A stretch of 20,249 bases of DNA. Source: Frankiales bacterium. GTDB taxonomy: Bacteria; Actinomycetota; Actinomycetes; Mycobacteriales; SCTD01. This document shows positions 1-6,940 of this stretch, piece after piece. Numbering within the stretch: the first letter of the stretch is position 1; the number at the start of each line of letters is the position of its first letter. A model generated the notes under the pieces. The model searched no databases. It was not told the DNA's origin and was given only the letters and a program-made list of their open reading frames with translations. The position numbers were made by a program, and so were the translations under genes. The stretch covers positions 1 to 20,249 of the forward strand of contig JAODNS010000046.1 in NCBI GenBank assembly GCA_025465145.1, written 5' to 3'.

Positions 1-1
1 C

Positions 2-301
2 GGCCCGGTCGCGCCGCCGGTGCTGCGCGAGCGGGCCGGCGTACGAGCCGCGCACTGGGAGCCGCCGGGTGTGATCGCGCTGCCCGTGCCCGCGCACGGG
101 GAGCCGTGGGCGCTGCGCGAGAGCGTCCTGCTGCACGAGCTGGCCCACCACGCGGGCGAGACGTCCGGCCGCACGGCCGGGCACCTGCCGCCGTACCCCG
201 CGCTGCTCCTCCTCCTCGTGGACGCCGTCCTCGGCGCGGAGGCGGCGCTGGCGCTGCGGGTGGCCTACGGCGAGCACGCGGTCGTGGTGGGCGCGCTGTG
301 A
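2..301 (+). CDS. TIGR04338-like putative metallohydrolase, 3' part
   Basis: The frame is open from the window edge to a TGA at 299-301, so this is the C-terminal ~99 residues of a gene that starts upstream. A HELAHH motif, encoded at about 137-154, resembles the zinc-binding helix (HExxH type) of small metalloproteases, and a Leu/Ala-rich helix follows. The short size and the DUF2786 gene immediately downstream match the actinobacterial 'TIGR04338 family metallohydrolase' context that I recall; the substrate is not known. The stop overlaps the next start (GTGA at 298-301), so the two genes are probably translationally coupled. The GTG at 20 is in frame but is unlikely to be the true start, because the family is longer than the part visible here. 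Confidence 0.72.
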   Translation, partial: GPVAPPVLRERAGVRAAHWEPPGVIALPVPAHGEPWALRESVLLHELAHHAGETSGRTAGHLPPYPALLLLLVDAVLGAEAALALRVAYGEHAVVVGAL

Positions 302-1056
302 GCGACCGGCTGGTGGACCGGGTCGGCAAGCTGCTGGCCCAGGCGGAGGGCACGGACAACGAGCACGAGGCGGCGGCGTTCGTCGAGCGCGCCCAGCAGC
401 TGGCGACCGAGCACGCGGTGGACCTGGAGCTGGCCCGGGCGCGGCAGCGCGAGCGGCAGCAGCGGGGCACGGCCGAGCCGCTGGTGCAGGAGCAGCTGCA
501 GGTGGGCGAGAAGGGGCGACGCGGCAACCGGCACCGGGTGCTGCTGTACGTCGTGGTCGCGGGCGTCAACGACGTGATGGTCAACGTCGCGCAGGACAGC
601 ACCTACGTCCTCGGCTTCGGGCACCGGACCGACCTCGAGGTGGTCGAGCGGCTGTGGACGTCGCTCGCCGTGCAGATGACGACGACCGCGCAGCGGCGGA
701 TGGACCGCGGCGAGCACCGGGCGGCACAGGTCGCGGGGCAGACCTGGCGGCTGTCGTTCTACGACGGGTTCGTCGAGGCGGTGGGCGAGCGGCTGCGGGC
801 AGCCCGGGAGCGGGCGGTCGCCGAGGTGGCGCCGCAGCCGAGCGGGTCCCCGTCCGCGGAGCTGGTCCTGCGCGACAAGGCGGAGCGCGTGAAGACGTTC
901 TACGAGGGCGCGTCGCAGGCGCGCGGCTCCTGGCGCGGGGCCGCCAGCGGGCGGTCGGCGAGCAGCCGGACGGCGCGCGACGCGGGGCGGACCGAGGGTC
1001 AGCGGGCGGACCTGGGCCAGCCCCGGCTGCGCTCACGCGGGCGCCTGACCGGCTGA
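298..1056 (+). CDS. DUF2786 domain protein
   Basis: A 252-aa protein starting at GTG 298, which overlaps the stop of the preceding metallohydrolase gene. The first ~45 residues (DRVGKLLAQAEG, then an EAAAF..RAQQLATEH helix) match the DUF2786 pattern of a 'KLLALAE..T..EA..A...AQ.L' helical pair. The centre carries VVVAGVNDVMV and YVLGFGHRTDLEVVERLW, typical of the longer actinobacterial members, and the C-terminal ~50 residues are Arg/Ser/Gly-rich and probably disordered. The function of DUF2786 is unknown. Pairing with a TIGR04338 metallohydrolase is a recurrent actinobacterial arrangement and suggests a shared role. A longer in-frame extension upstream to 106 is out of frame with, and buried inside, the preceding gene, so I rejected it. 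Confidence 0.8.
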   Translation: MSDRLVDRVGKLLAQAEGTDNEHEAAAFVERAQQLATEHAVDLELARARQRERQQRGTAEPLVQEQLQVGEKGRRGNRHRVLLYVVVAGVNDVMVNVAQDSTYVLGFGHRTDLEVVERLWTSLAVQMTTTAQRRMDRGEHRAAQVAGQTWRLSFYDGFVEAVGERLRAARERAVAEVAPQPSGSPSAELVLRDKAERVKTFYEGASQARGSWRGAASGRSASSRTARDAGRTEGQRADLGQPRLRSRGRLTG

Positions 1057-1060
1057 ACGG

Positions 1061-1100
1061 GTCACCTCGGGTCTCCTCGGGTCTCCGCGGGTTACCGTTC
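1061..1100 (+). repeat. 10-bp tandem repeat upstream of surface-protein gene
   Basis: Three consecutive decamers follow the pattern GTCWCCKCGG (GTCACCTCGG, GTCTCCTCGG, GTCTCCGCGG), with a degenerate fourth unit, GTTACCGTTC. They begin 4 bp after the DUF2786 stop and end 50 bp before the ATG at 1151. A period of about one helical turn would place repeated contacts on one face of the DNA, so a regulator-binding array is possible. This is inference; the units may also be simple slippage repeats. Confidence 0.5.
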
Positions 1101-1150
1101 GGGCCGCTCCCGCGTGCAAGCCCGTCCCGCGGACAACCCGAAGGGCCTGC

Positions 1151-3150
1151 ATGCGCAAGCTCGTTCCTGCCCTCGCCGTGACGTTCCTGGCGATCGGCGC
1201 GCTCGCCGTCGCGCCCGCCACCGCCTCGACTCCGGAGGACTCGGGCACGCTCACACCGTCGATGACGGCCGGTGTCGTCACCAAGACGTGGAGCGGCACC
1301 ATCGCCGGCGCGAACCCGTTCAACGACTGCGCGCAGGGCCTGGACGACAGCCTCAACGACCACCACACGTTCAAGATCAGCCTGCCGGCCGGCTTCTACT
1401 CCGGCCGTCGCCACGTGACGCTGGCGGTCACGACCCTCGCCGACGCGGCCGACGCGATCCTGACCATCAACCGCGACGGCAAGAGCGTGTCCAGCTCGGA
1501 CGGCGGCGGTGCCGGCGGGGGCGAGTCGTTCGCCATCACGGACCCGAAGTCGGCCTCGTACGACGCCATCACCTGCTCCTTCGCCGGCGCCTCGCCCTAC
1601 AACGCCGTCGTCACGCTGACGACGTCGATCGGCGACGCGAAGCCGGTGCTCGGCGGCACCAGCACCACGGCGCCGTCGTCGACGTACGGGAACTACGACC
1701 TCGCGAAGCTCACCGGCCCGGACGACTCGGCGAACCGTCCCTCGGCGTCGACTGGACCAACGGCAACGTCTACTACCAGTCGTACACGACGACCGTGAAG
1801 GCGGAGTTCCCGGCGCAGGGGTCGGCGGCCCCCGCCCTCAGCGACGTGAGCTGCCTGGTCACCTCCGCGGCCAGCCTCGACCCGATCCTGTTCACGGACA
1901 GCCGCACCGGCCGCACCGGGGTCAGCCAGCTGCTGGTCAACCCGGTCGGCTTCAACAGCGCGTCCGCCTTCTTCGAGGGCGACCCCGAGGGCGCTCAGAC
2001 CATCTGCGACCCGAGCCAGGGCGGTGGCGTGGTCGCCGGACCAGACCACCAGACCCTCGGTGGGGGCGCCTACCCGAAGCCGCTGCCGCCCGGCGTCAAC
2101 ACTCTCGGCACCGGCAACGCCGCGTTCTACTACTGCTCGCAGACGATCCTCGCCGGCGCGATCTGCTCGCGCAGCGACGACGGCGGCGCGACCTTCGTCA
2201 ACGGCCTGCCGCCGTACACGACCGAGTGCGGCGGCCTGCACGGTCACGTCCGGGTCGGCCCCGACGGCTACGTCTACCTGCCGAACAAGAGCTGCGGCAC
2301 CACACAGGGCCTCGCGGTCTCCGCCGACGCCGGTCAGACCTGGACCGTGCAGCCCGTGACCGGGTCCACCCCCGGCGCCACCGACCCCAGCGTCTACGCG
2401 GACCGGGCGGGCAACGTCTACTTCGGCTACACGACGGGCGACGAACGGCCCGCGATCCAGACCTCCCGCGACCACGGCAAGACGTGGAGCACGCCGGTCT
2501 ACGTCGGCGACGTCTTCAAGATCAAGAACTCCGTCTTCGCCGAGGTCGTCGCCGGCGACGCCGGCCGCGCCGCCTTCGCCTTCCTTGGCACACCCACGGC
2601 CGGCGACCGCAACGTCCCGGAGTTCGCCAAGTCGGCGGATGGCAAGACCTACAACGGCGGCGAGTTCCACATGTACGTCGCCACCACGGTCGACGGCGGG
2701 CGGACCTACAAGACGGTCGACATCACGCCGAAGGACCCCGTGCAGCGCGGCATGATCTGCACCAACGGCACGACCTGCTCCGCCGGCCGCAACCTGCTGG
2801 ACTTCAACGACATCACGGTCGACAAGACCGGCCGAGTCCTCATCGGGTACGCCGACGGCTGCATCGACGCCTGCGCCACCAGCAACGCCGTCTCCGACAA
2901 CAAGCAGAACGCGCTCGGCGTCATCGCGCGCCAGACGTCCGGCCCGCTGCTGTTCGCGAAGTCGAGGACGCCCACGACGCCGACCACCATCGACCCGGCC
3001 ACGCCGTCGACGCCCAACACACCCGCTGCTCCGCCGCCGTCCCGCGGGGGCAACCTCGCGGCCACGGGCCTCGAGGTGGCCACGCCGGCCGCCGCACTCG
3101 CGCTCCTGCTGCTCGCCGGGCTCGCCGTCCGGCGCCGCCGCACCGCCTAG
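1151..3150 (+). pseudogene. Secreted Asp-box (BNR/sialidase-like) surface protein, frameshifted
   Basis: Start ATG 1151 has GAAGGG five bases upstream and opens a signal peptide (MRKL, then a hydrophobic stretch to APATAS). The reading frame holds to about 1729 (~193 aa), after which the homologous protein continues in the -1 frame as GEPSLGVDW and runs to the TAG at 3148-3150. Adding one G to the GG at 1729-1730 would restore a ~666-aa protein reading DDSGEPSLGVDW. The second part has four Asp-box motifs (SDDGGATF, SADAGQTW, SRDHGKTW, TVDGGRTY), as in sialidase/BNR beta-propellers. A Pro/Thr-rich linker, LAATG, a ~20-residue hydrophobic segment and RRRR close the protein, fitting class E sortase (LAxTG) anchoring. 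Catalytic sialidase residues are not evident, so the ligand or substrate is unknown. The frameshift may be a real lesion or a homopolymer read error. Confidence 0.8.
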
Positions 3151-3290
3151 CGGACCGGTACGTCCTCGACCTGCGCGAGGACCACGGCCCGGTCCTCCTC
3201 GTCCGGCTCCTGCGCGAGCAGGGCCCGGGCGAGCGCGAGGTGCTCGTCGCGCGCGGCGCTGTCCCCGGCGGCAGCGGCCGCGCGCGCCAC
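3147..3290 (-). CDS. Possible small acidic/helical protein (47 aa)
   Basis: A minus-strand frame with GTG at 3290, preceded by GGAG at seven bases, encodes an Ala/Leu/Glu-rich peptide containing ALARALLAQEPDEEDRAVVL, which looks helical and natural in composition. It lies in the ~176-bp gap between the surface-protein stop and selO, and its last codons touch the end of the surface-protein gene. I recognise no family. It could equally be the decayed end of a longer protein, or a chance frame in GC-rich DNA. Confidence 0.25.
   Translation of the reverse strand: MARAAAAAGDSAARDEHLALARALLAQEPDEEDRAVVLAQVEDVPVR
3177..3197 (+). terminator. Hairpin 27 bp after surface-protein stop
   Basis: GAGGACC and GGTCCTC form a perfect 7-bp stem around a 7-base loop, starting 27 bp after the TAG at 3148-3150. 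There is no T-tract, as is common in actinobacterial terminators. It overlaps the doubtful small minus-strand frame, so the assignment is tentative. Confidence 0.3.
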
Positions 3291-3326
3291 GCCCCAGCTC
3301 CACCGGCCGAACGTAGCCTGGAGGAG

Positions 3327-4757
3327 ATGTCCCCGTCTGCGCTCGTCCTCGGCGACCGGTTCGCCCGTGAGCTGCCCGAGATGGCGCTCGGCTGGCAGGC
3401 CGAGCCCGCACCCGAGCCACAGCTGCTGGTGCTGAACGAGCCGCTCGCGGCCGACCTCGGGCTCGACGTCGACTGGCTGCGCAGCCCGGCGGGCCGGCAG
3501 CTGCTCGTGGGCGCAGAAGTCCCGGCCGGTGCGCGGCCCGTGGCGCAGGCGTACGCCGGGCACCAGTTCGGCGGCTTCGTGCCGAGGCTCGGCGACGGAC
3601 GCGCGCTGCTGCTCGGCGAGCTGACGACGCGGGACGGCGCGCTGCGCGACCTGCACCTGAAGGGCTCCGGCCGCACGCCGTTCGCGCGCGGCGGGGACGG
3701 CCTGGCCGCCGTCGGTCCGATGCTGCGTGAGCACGTGATCAGCGAGGCGATGGCTGCGCTGGGCATCCCGACGACGCGGTCGCTGGCCGTCGTCGCCACC
3801 GGCCGCGGGGTCCGGCGGGAGACGGTGCTGCCCGGGGCCGTGCTGGCGCGGGTGGCCAGCAGCCACCTGCGGGTCGGCAGCTTCCAGTACGCCGCCGCCT
3901 CCGGCGACCGCGACCTGCTCCGCCGGCTGGCCGACCACGCCATCGCGCGGCACCACCCGCACGCGGCCGACGCGGAGCAGCCGTACCTCGCCCTGCTCGA
4001 CGAAGTCATCGCCGCGCAGGCGTCGCTGGTGGCGCAGTGGGTCCTCGTCGGGTTCGTGCACGGCGTGATGAACACCGACAACACGACGATCTCCGGGGAG
4101 ACCATCGACTACGGCCCGTGCGCGTTCCTCGACGCGTACGACTCCACCGCCGTGTTCAGCTCGATCGACCACGGCGGCAGGTACGCGTACGGCAACCAGC
4201 CGGTGGTGGCGGAGTGGAACCTGGCCCGCCTCGCCGAGACGCTGCTGCCGCTGATCGACGACGACGAGGACACGGCCGTCGCGCTGGCCGTGGCGTCACT
4301 GGAGGCGTTCCGACCGCAGTACGCGGCGGCGTGGTCGGCCGGGATGAGCCGCAAGCTCGGCGGCGTCGACGCGTCGACAGCCGCTGACCTGCTGCCGCTG
4401 CTGCAGGCGGACCGGGTCGACCTCACGACGTTCTTCCGGCGGCTGTCCGGCGCCGCTCGGGGGGCAGTGGAGCCGGTGCGGGGCCTGTTCCTCGACCTGG
4501 CCGGCATCGACGCGTGGCTGCAGCGGTGGCAGGCGCTGGGTCCGGACGCGGAGCTGATGGACCGCGCGAACCCGGCGTACATCCCGCGCAACCACCTGGT
4601 CGAGGAGGCGCTGACCGCGGCGACCGGCGGGGACCTCGCTCCGCTGCACCGCCTGCTGGCGGCCGTGTCGAGGCCGTACGAGGAGCGGCCGGGGCTGGAG
4701 CGATACGCGGCGCCGGACCCGGACGCGCGCAGCTACGTCACCTACTGCGGGACCTGA
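3327..4757 (+). CDS. selO: SelO-family protein adenylyltransferase (AMPylase, YdiU/UPF0061)
   Basis: A 476-aa pseudokinase-fold enzyme that transfers AMP from ATP to Ser/Thr/Tyr of target proteins; in characterised bacteria it is linked to redox stress. Visible hallmarks are YAGHQFGGFVPRLGDGRA (residues ~76-93), LKGSGRTPF (111-119, with the nucleotide-binding Lys at 112), an REHVISE helix containing Glu135, GVMNTDN (246-252, with the catalytic/metal-binding Asp and Asn) and IDYGPCAFLD with the DFG-like Asp261. The protein ends in YCGT: a Cys stands where eukaryotic SelO proteins carry selenocysteine near the C terminus. Start ATG 3327 follows GGAGGAG closely (about 2-3 bases), slightly tight, but the next residues match the family N terminus. 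It converges with the BRCT gene only 3 bp away. The length is normal for bacteria. Confidence 0.95.
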   Translation: MSPSALVLGDRFARELPEMALGWQAEPAPEPQLLVLNEPLAADLGLDVDWLRSPAGRQLLVGAEVPAGARPVAQAYAGHQFGGFVPRLGDGRALLLGELTTRDGALRDLHLKGSGRTPFARGGDGLAAVGPMLREHVISEAMAALGIPTTRSLAVVATGRGVRRETVLPGAVLARVASSHLRVGSFQYAAASGDRDLLRRLADHAIARHHPHAADAEQPYLALLDEVIAAQASLVAQWVLVGFVHGVMNTDNTTISGETIDYGPCAFLDAYDSTAVFSSIDHGGRYAYGNQPVVAEWNLARLAETLLPLIDDDEDTAVALAVASLEAFRPQYAAAWSAGMSRKLGGVDASTAADLLPLLQADRVDLTTFFRRLSGAARGAVEPVRGLFLDLAGIDAWLQRWQALGPDAELMDRANPAYIPRNHLVEEALTAATGGDLAPLHRLLAAVSRPYEERPGLERYAAPDPDARSYVTYCGT

Positions 4758-4760
4758 GCC

Positions 4761-5297
4761 TCAGCGGGCGCCCTGCTGCAGCTGGGCGATCGTCAGCGCC
4801 TCGTCGTCGGGCTCGTCCACGTGGTGCTCGGCGTACCGGGCGCGCGCCTCGGCCGTGGAGTCGACGCGCACCTTCCACTCGCCGCAGCGGCAGGAGCCCC
4901 AGACCGTCCAGACGCCGCCGGGCGACGCGCTGGTCGTGTTGAGCCGGTGCTGCGGCTCGGCGGGCCGCGAGGAGGTGCGGGGCAGCTCGCGGTCCAGGTC
5001 GTCGTCGCGAGCCGCGCCCGCGGGCTCGCCGAGACGTTCGCCGTCCCAGCTGTCCGGGTTGACGGCGAGCGCGGCGAAGGCAGCGGCGTCCAGCAGGCGC
5101 AGCCCGCGCGCGGTGGCCTTGTCGAGCTTGGAGCGGCCCGCGCCGGGTCCATGGACGACCAACGTCGTGGTCGCGGTGACCGAGCTCACGACCTTCGCGC
5201 CGAGCTCGCGCGCCGCCTGCTGCGCGGCATCCCGCTCCATGTCCGGCACCTCGCCGGTCACGACCACCGTCTCTCCGTCCAGGGGCAGTCGCGACAC
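4761..5297 (-). CDS. Stand-alone BRCT-domain protein
   Basis: A 178-aa protein starting at GTG 5297. Residues ~4-75 form a BRCT domain like the C-terminal domain of NAD-dependent DNA ligase: LDGETVVVTGEV, then RELGAKVVSSVTATTTLVV, a GAGRSKLDKATARGL segment and LLDAAAFAAL. Such domains bind DNA ends, phosphate or partner proteins in repair. After an acidic/Arg linker (~90-125) comes a small C-terminal module with GSCRCGEWKVRV and a helical acidic end; the CxC could be part of a metal site but there is no second Cys pair. No ligase, nuclease or polymerase domain is attached. It faces selO tail to tail and is separated from the GAF-ANTAR genes by a terminator-like hairpin, so it is probably transcribed alone. 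Confidence 0.82.
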   Translation of the reverse strand: MSRLPLDGETVVVTGEVPDMERDAAQQAARELGAKVVSSVTATTTLVVHGPGAGRSKLDKATARGLRLLDAAAFAALAVNPDSWDGERLGEPAGAARDDDLDRELPRTSSRPAEPQHRLNTTSASPGGVWTVWGSCRCGEWKVRVDSTAEARARYAEHHVDEPDDEALTIAQLQQGAR

Positions 5298-5363
5298 GCG
5301 CCCAGCCTGCCAGACCGCCGCGTACCTCCCTGTTCAGGGCTCGGGCCCGGCGGCGGCCACCAC

Positions 5364-5383
5364 GTCGGCGAGCGCGCGCCGAC
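5364..5383 (-). terminator. GC-rich hairpin after GAF-ANTAR pair
   Basis: GTCGGCG and CGCCGAC form a perfect 7-bp stem with a 6-base loop, 50-70 bases downstream of the GAF-ANTAR stop at 5433 and upstream of the BRCT start. It is probably the intrinsic terminator of the ANTAR pair; no T-tract is present. Read on the plus strand, the loop is AGCGCG (A at position 1, G at position 4). Confidence 0.38.
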
Positions 5384-5403
5384 GAGCTCGATGCCCGTCC
5401 AGG

Positions 5404-5438
5404 CGGTAGAGCGGTTCGGTCGTCCCGTACCTCTACCG
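5404..5438 (-). other. 8-bp inverted repeat over the stop codon
   Basis: CGGTAGAG (5404-5411) and CTCTACCG (5431-5438) are perfect inverted repeats separated by 19 bases, and they overlap the TAG of the downstream GAF-ANTAR gene. This could form a weak stem in the mRNA 3' end or serve as a protein-binding dyad. Its role is unknown. Confidence 0.3.
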
Positions 5439-6131
5439 GGAGTTGTTGTGCTGGTCGAGGATCCGGTGGGCGATCTGGAGGATCGTCGCCGCCTCCTGGT
5501 CGGCGGTCTCCCGCAGGAGTCCCTCGGCCTGCTCCGCGGTGCAGCCCTGGGTCGCCATGAGCATCCCCGTCGCGACGTCGACGTCGGCGCGGTCCTCGAC
5601 GTCGCGCTGCGCCTGCTCGACGGTGCTGCGCGCCGCGGCGTACTCGGGCGACCTGCTGATCGCGATGGCCACCTGCGCAGCGAGGACGCTGCCGATCGAT
5701 GCGGCGCTCTCGTCGAAGGGCCCCTGCCGGCTGTACAGGTTCAGCGTGGCCACCACCTCCGCGCCCCACGTCGCCGGCAGCGACAGGACGCCACGCACGC
5801 CGCGCGCGTTGGCGGCGCGGGCGAAGTGCGGGAAGGCGTCGCCGCTCTCGATCACGTCCAGGCGCAGCGTCTCGATGTTGCGGAAGGCCGTCAGGCACGG
5901 GCCGTCGTCGTTGTCGTACTGGACCAGGTCAAGCTCGAGCGCGACGCGGGCCGTCGCCGCCGCCGTCGCCGACCGCCCTTCCACCGACAGCGCGACGCTG
6001 GCCGCGTCGCAGCCGGGGACGGAGACCACCGCGGCCTCGGCGATGCCGGCCAGCGCCGCCCCCAGCGTCCGCTGCGAGAGCAGGACGGCGGCGAGCTGCT
6101 CGAGCGCGACGGCGACCTCGTTGGTGCTCAT
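5433..6131 (-). CDS. GAF-ANTAR regulator (downstream copy)
   Basis: A 232-aa cytosolic regulator. Residues ~10-160 form a GAF sensory domain (VPGCDAASVAL, YDNDDGPCLTAFRN, RGVRGVLSLPATW, LNLYSRQGPFDES). The C-terminal ~60 residues form an ANTAR RNA-binding domain (ATGMLMATQGCTAEQAEGLLRE, then ILQIAHRIL). ANTAR proteins usually act as antiterminators by stabilising paired hexaloop hairpins; the GAF ligand is unknown. ATG 6131 overlaps the upstream gene's TGA (ATGA, 6128-6131), so the two paralogues are coupled. The ANTAR helix is somewhat divergent (ADVDVATGML rather than AVIEQAKGML). No histidine kinase domain is present. A longer in-frame extension to 6614 overlaps the upstream gene and is not real. 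Confidence 0.88.
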   Translation of the reverse strand: MSTNEVAVALEQLAAVLLSQRTLGAALAGIAEAAVVSVPGCDAASVALSVEGRSATAAATARVALELDLVQYDNDDGPCLTAFRNIETLRLDVIESGDAFPHFARAANARGVRGVLSLPATWGAEVVATLNLYSRQGPFDESAASIGSVLAAQVAIAISRSPEYAAARSTVEQAQRDVEDRADVDVATGMLMATQGCTAEQAEGLLRETADQEAATILQIAHRILDQHNNSR

Positions 6132-6844
6132 GCCGAGCTCCCGCCGGTACGGCCCCGACCCTCGACGATGCGTCTGGCGACCTGCCGCAGCTTCAGGTTC
6201 TCCCGCTGCGAGACCTGCCGGAGCATGTCGAACGCTGCGTCGGCCGTCAGGTCTGGGCTGGCCGCCATGAGCATCCCCTTGGCCTGCTCGATGACGGCGC
6301 GGGAGTCCATGGCCTCCTGCAGCTGGGCGCTGAGGTCGAAGGCCGTCCAGTACGCCGATACGTTCACCAGGACCGCAGCACCCGCCGCTGCCACGTCCCC
6401 TGCGAGGGCGGCGTCGTCGGAACTGAAGCCGTCCGGAACCCGCGCGTACATGTTGAGCGCGCCGACGGCGACGGCGCCGGCGCGCATCGGGAGCGACAGC
6501 GTGCTGTGCACCCCGTGCTGCAGGCAGGCCGCCGCGAAGCCGGGGTAGGCGTCCGACACGTCCGCCACGCTTGGCACCGACAGCACCGTGTTGTGCCGCC
6601 AGGCGTCCAGGCACGGTCCCTTCTCGTCCCGGTACTGCGCCTCGTCGATCGCCGGCGACTCCGCGTCCGTGTAGACCGCCGTCGTGGGTCGGCCGTCCTC
6701 GCCGAGCATCGACATGCCGACGATCGCGGCTGCAGGAACGGCCTCGAGCGCGATGTCCGCGATGCGCTGAAGCGCCTCACCCACGGTGGTCTCGGTGACC
6801 TGGAACTGGGTCAGCGCCGATAGAGCGGCAGCGCGCGGGTCCAC
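6128..6844 (-). CDS. GAF-ANTAR regulator (upstream copy)
   Basis: A 238-aa protein from GTG 6844, with GGAGG seven bases upstream. The GAF domain covers ~15-160 (AAAIVGMSML, YRDEKGPCLDAWRH, GVHSTLSLPMR, LNMYARVPDGFSSDD) and the ANTAR domain ~170-228, with the consensus-like SRAVIEQAKGMLM and LRQVSQRENLKLRQVARRIV. It is the first gene of a two-gene unit with the following GAF-ANTAR gene. The GPCLDAW segment is shared by both copies and is typical of actinobacterial GAF-ANTAR proteins, whose input signals and RNA targets are mostly unknown. Having two copies in tandem suggests heterodimers or divergent signal input; this is inference. Confidence 0.9.
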   Translation of the reverse strand: MDPRAAALSALTQFQVTETTVGEALQRIADIALEAVPAAAIVGMSMLGEDGRPTTAVYTDAESPAIDEAQYRDEKGPCLDAWRHNTVLSVPSVADVSDAYPGFAAACLQHGVHSTLSLPMRAGAVAVGALNMYARVPDGFSSDDAALAGDVAAAGAAVLVNVSAYWTAFDLSAQLQEAMDSRAVIEQAKGMLMAASPDLTADAAFDMLRQVSQRENLKLRQVARRIVEGRGRTGGSSA

Positions 6845-6869
6845 GGCAGTACCTCCAGGTAGCGACCAT

Positions 6870-6888
6870 CCCCCGCTGCTGGTGGGGG
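6870..6888 (-). terminator. Candidate hairpin between surface-protein end and GAF-ANTAR start
   Basis: CCCCC (6870-6874) and GGGGG (6884-6888) flank a 9-base loop in the 96-bp gap downstream of the minus-strand surface-protein stop at 6941. The stem is short and has no T-tract, so it is only a weak terminator candidate. Confidence 0.28.
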
Positions 6889-6940
6889 CTCTCAGGCTAC
6901 GTCCGGGCGGAGCTCGCGCCGACGCCGCACCCTCCGTAGG

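Noticed and set aside
1727..1732. Programmed ribosomal frameshift in the surface protein
   Set aside because: No slippery heptamer or obvious downstream stimulatory structure is seen; a simple G deletion explains the break.
2226..3326. Upstream extension of the SelO frame
   Set aside because: It runs through the surface-protein gene out of frame and is Arg-rich; family homology begins at ATG 3327.
1693..3420. Long minus-strand open frame (575 aa) opposite the surface protein
   Set aside because: It is low-complexity Arg/Gly/Ala sequence without domain features, a shadow of the GC-rich plus-strand gene, which has a signal peptide and Asp-boxes.
4821..6548. Plus-strand 575-aa open frame across the BRCT and GAF-ANTAR genes
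   Set aside because: No recognisable domain; the minus-strand genes have clear BRCT, GAF and ANTAR motifs, ribosome sites and an ATGA overlap.
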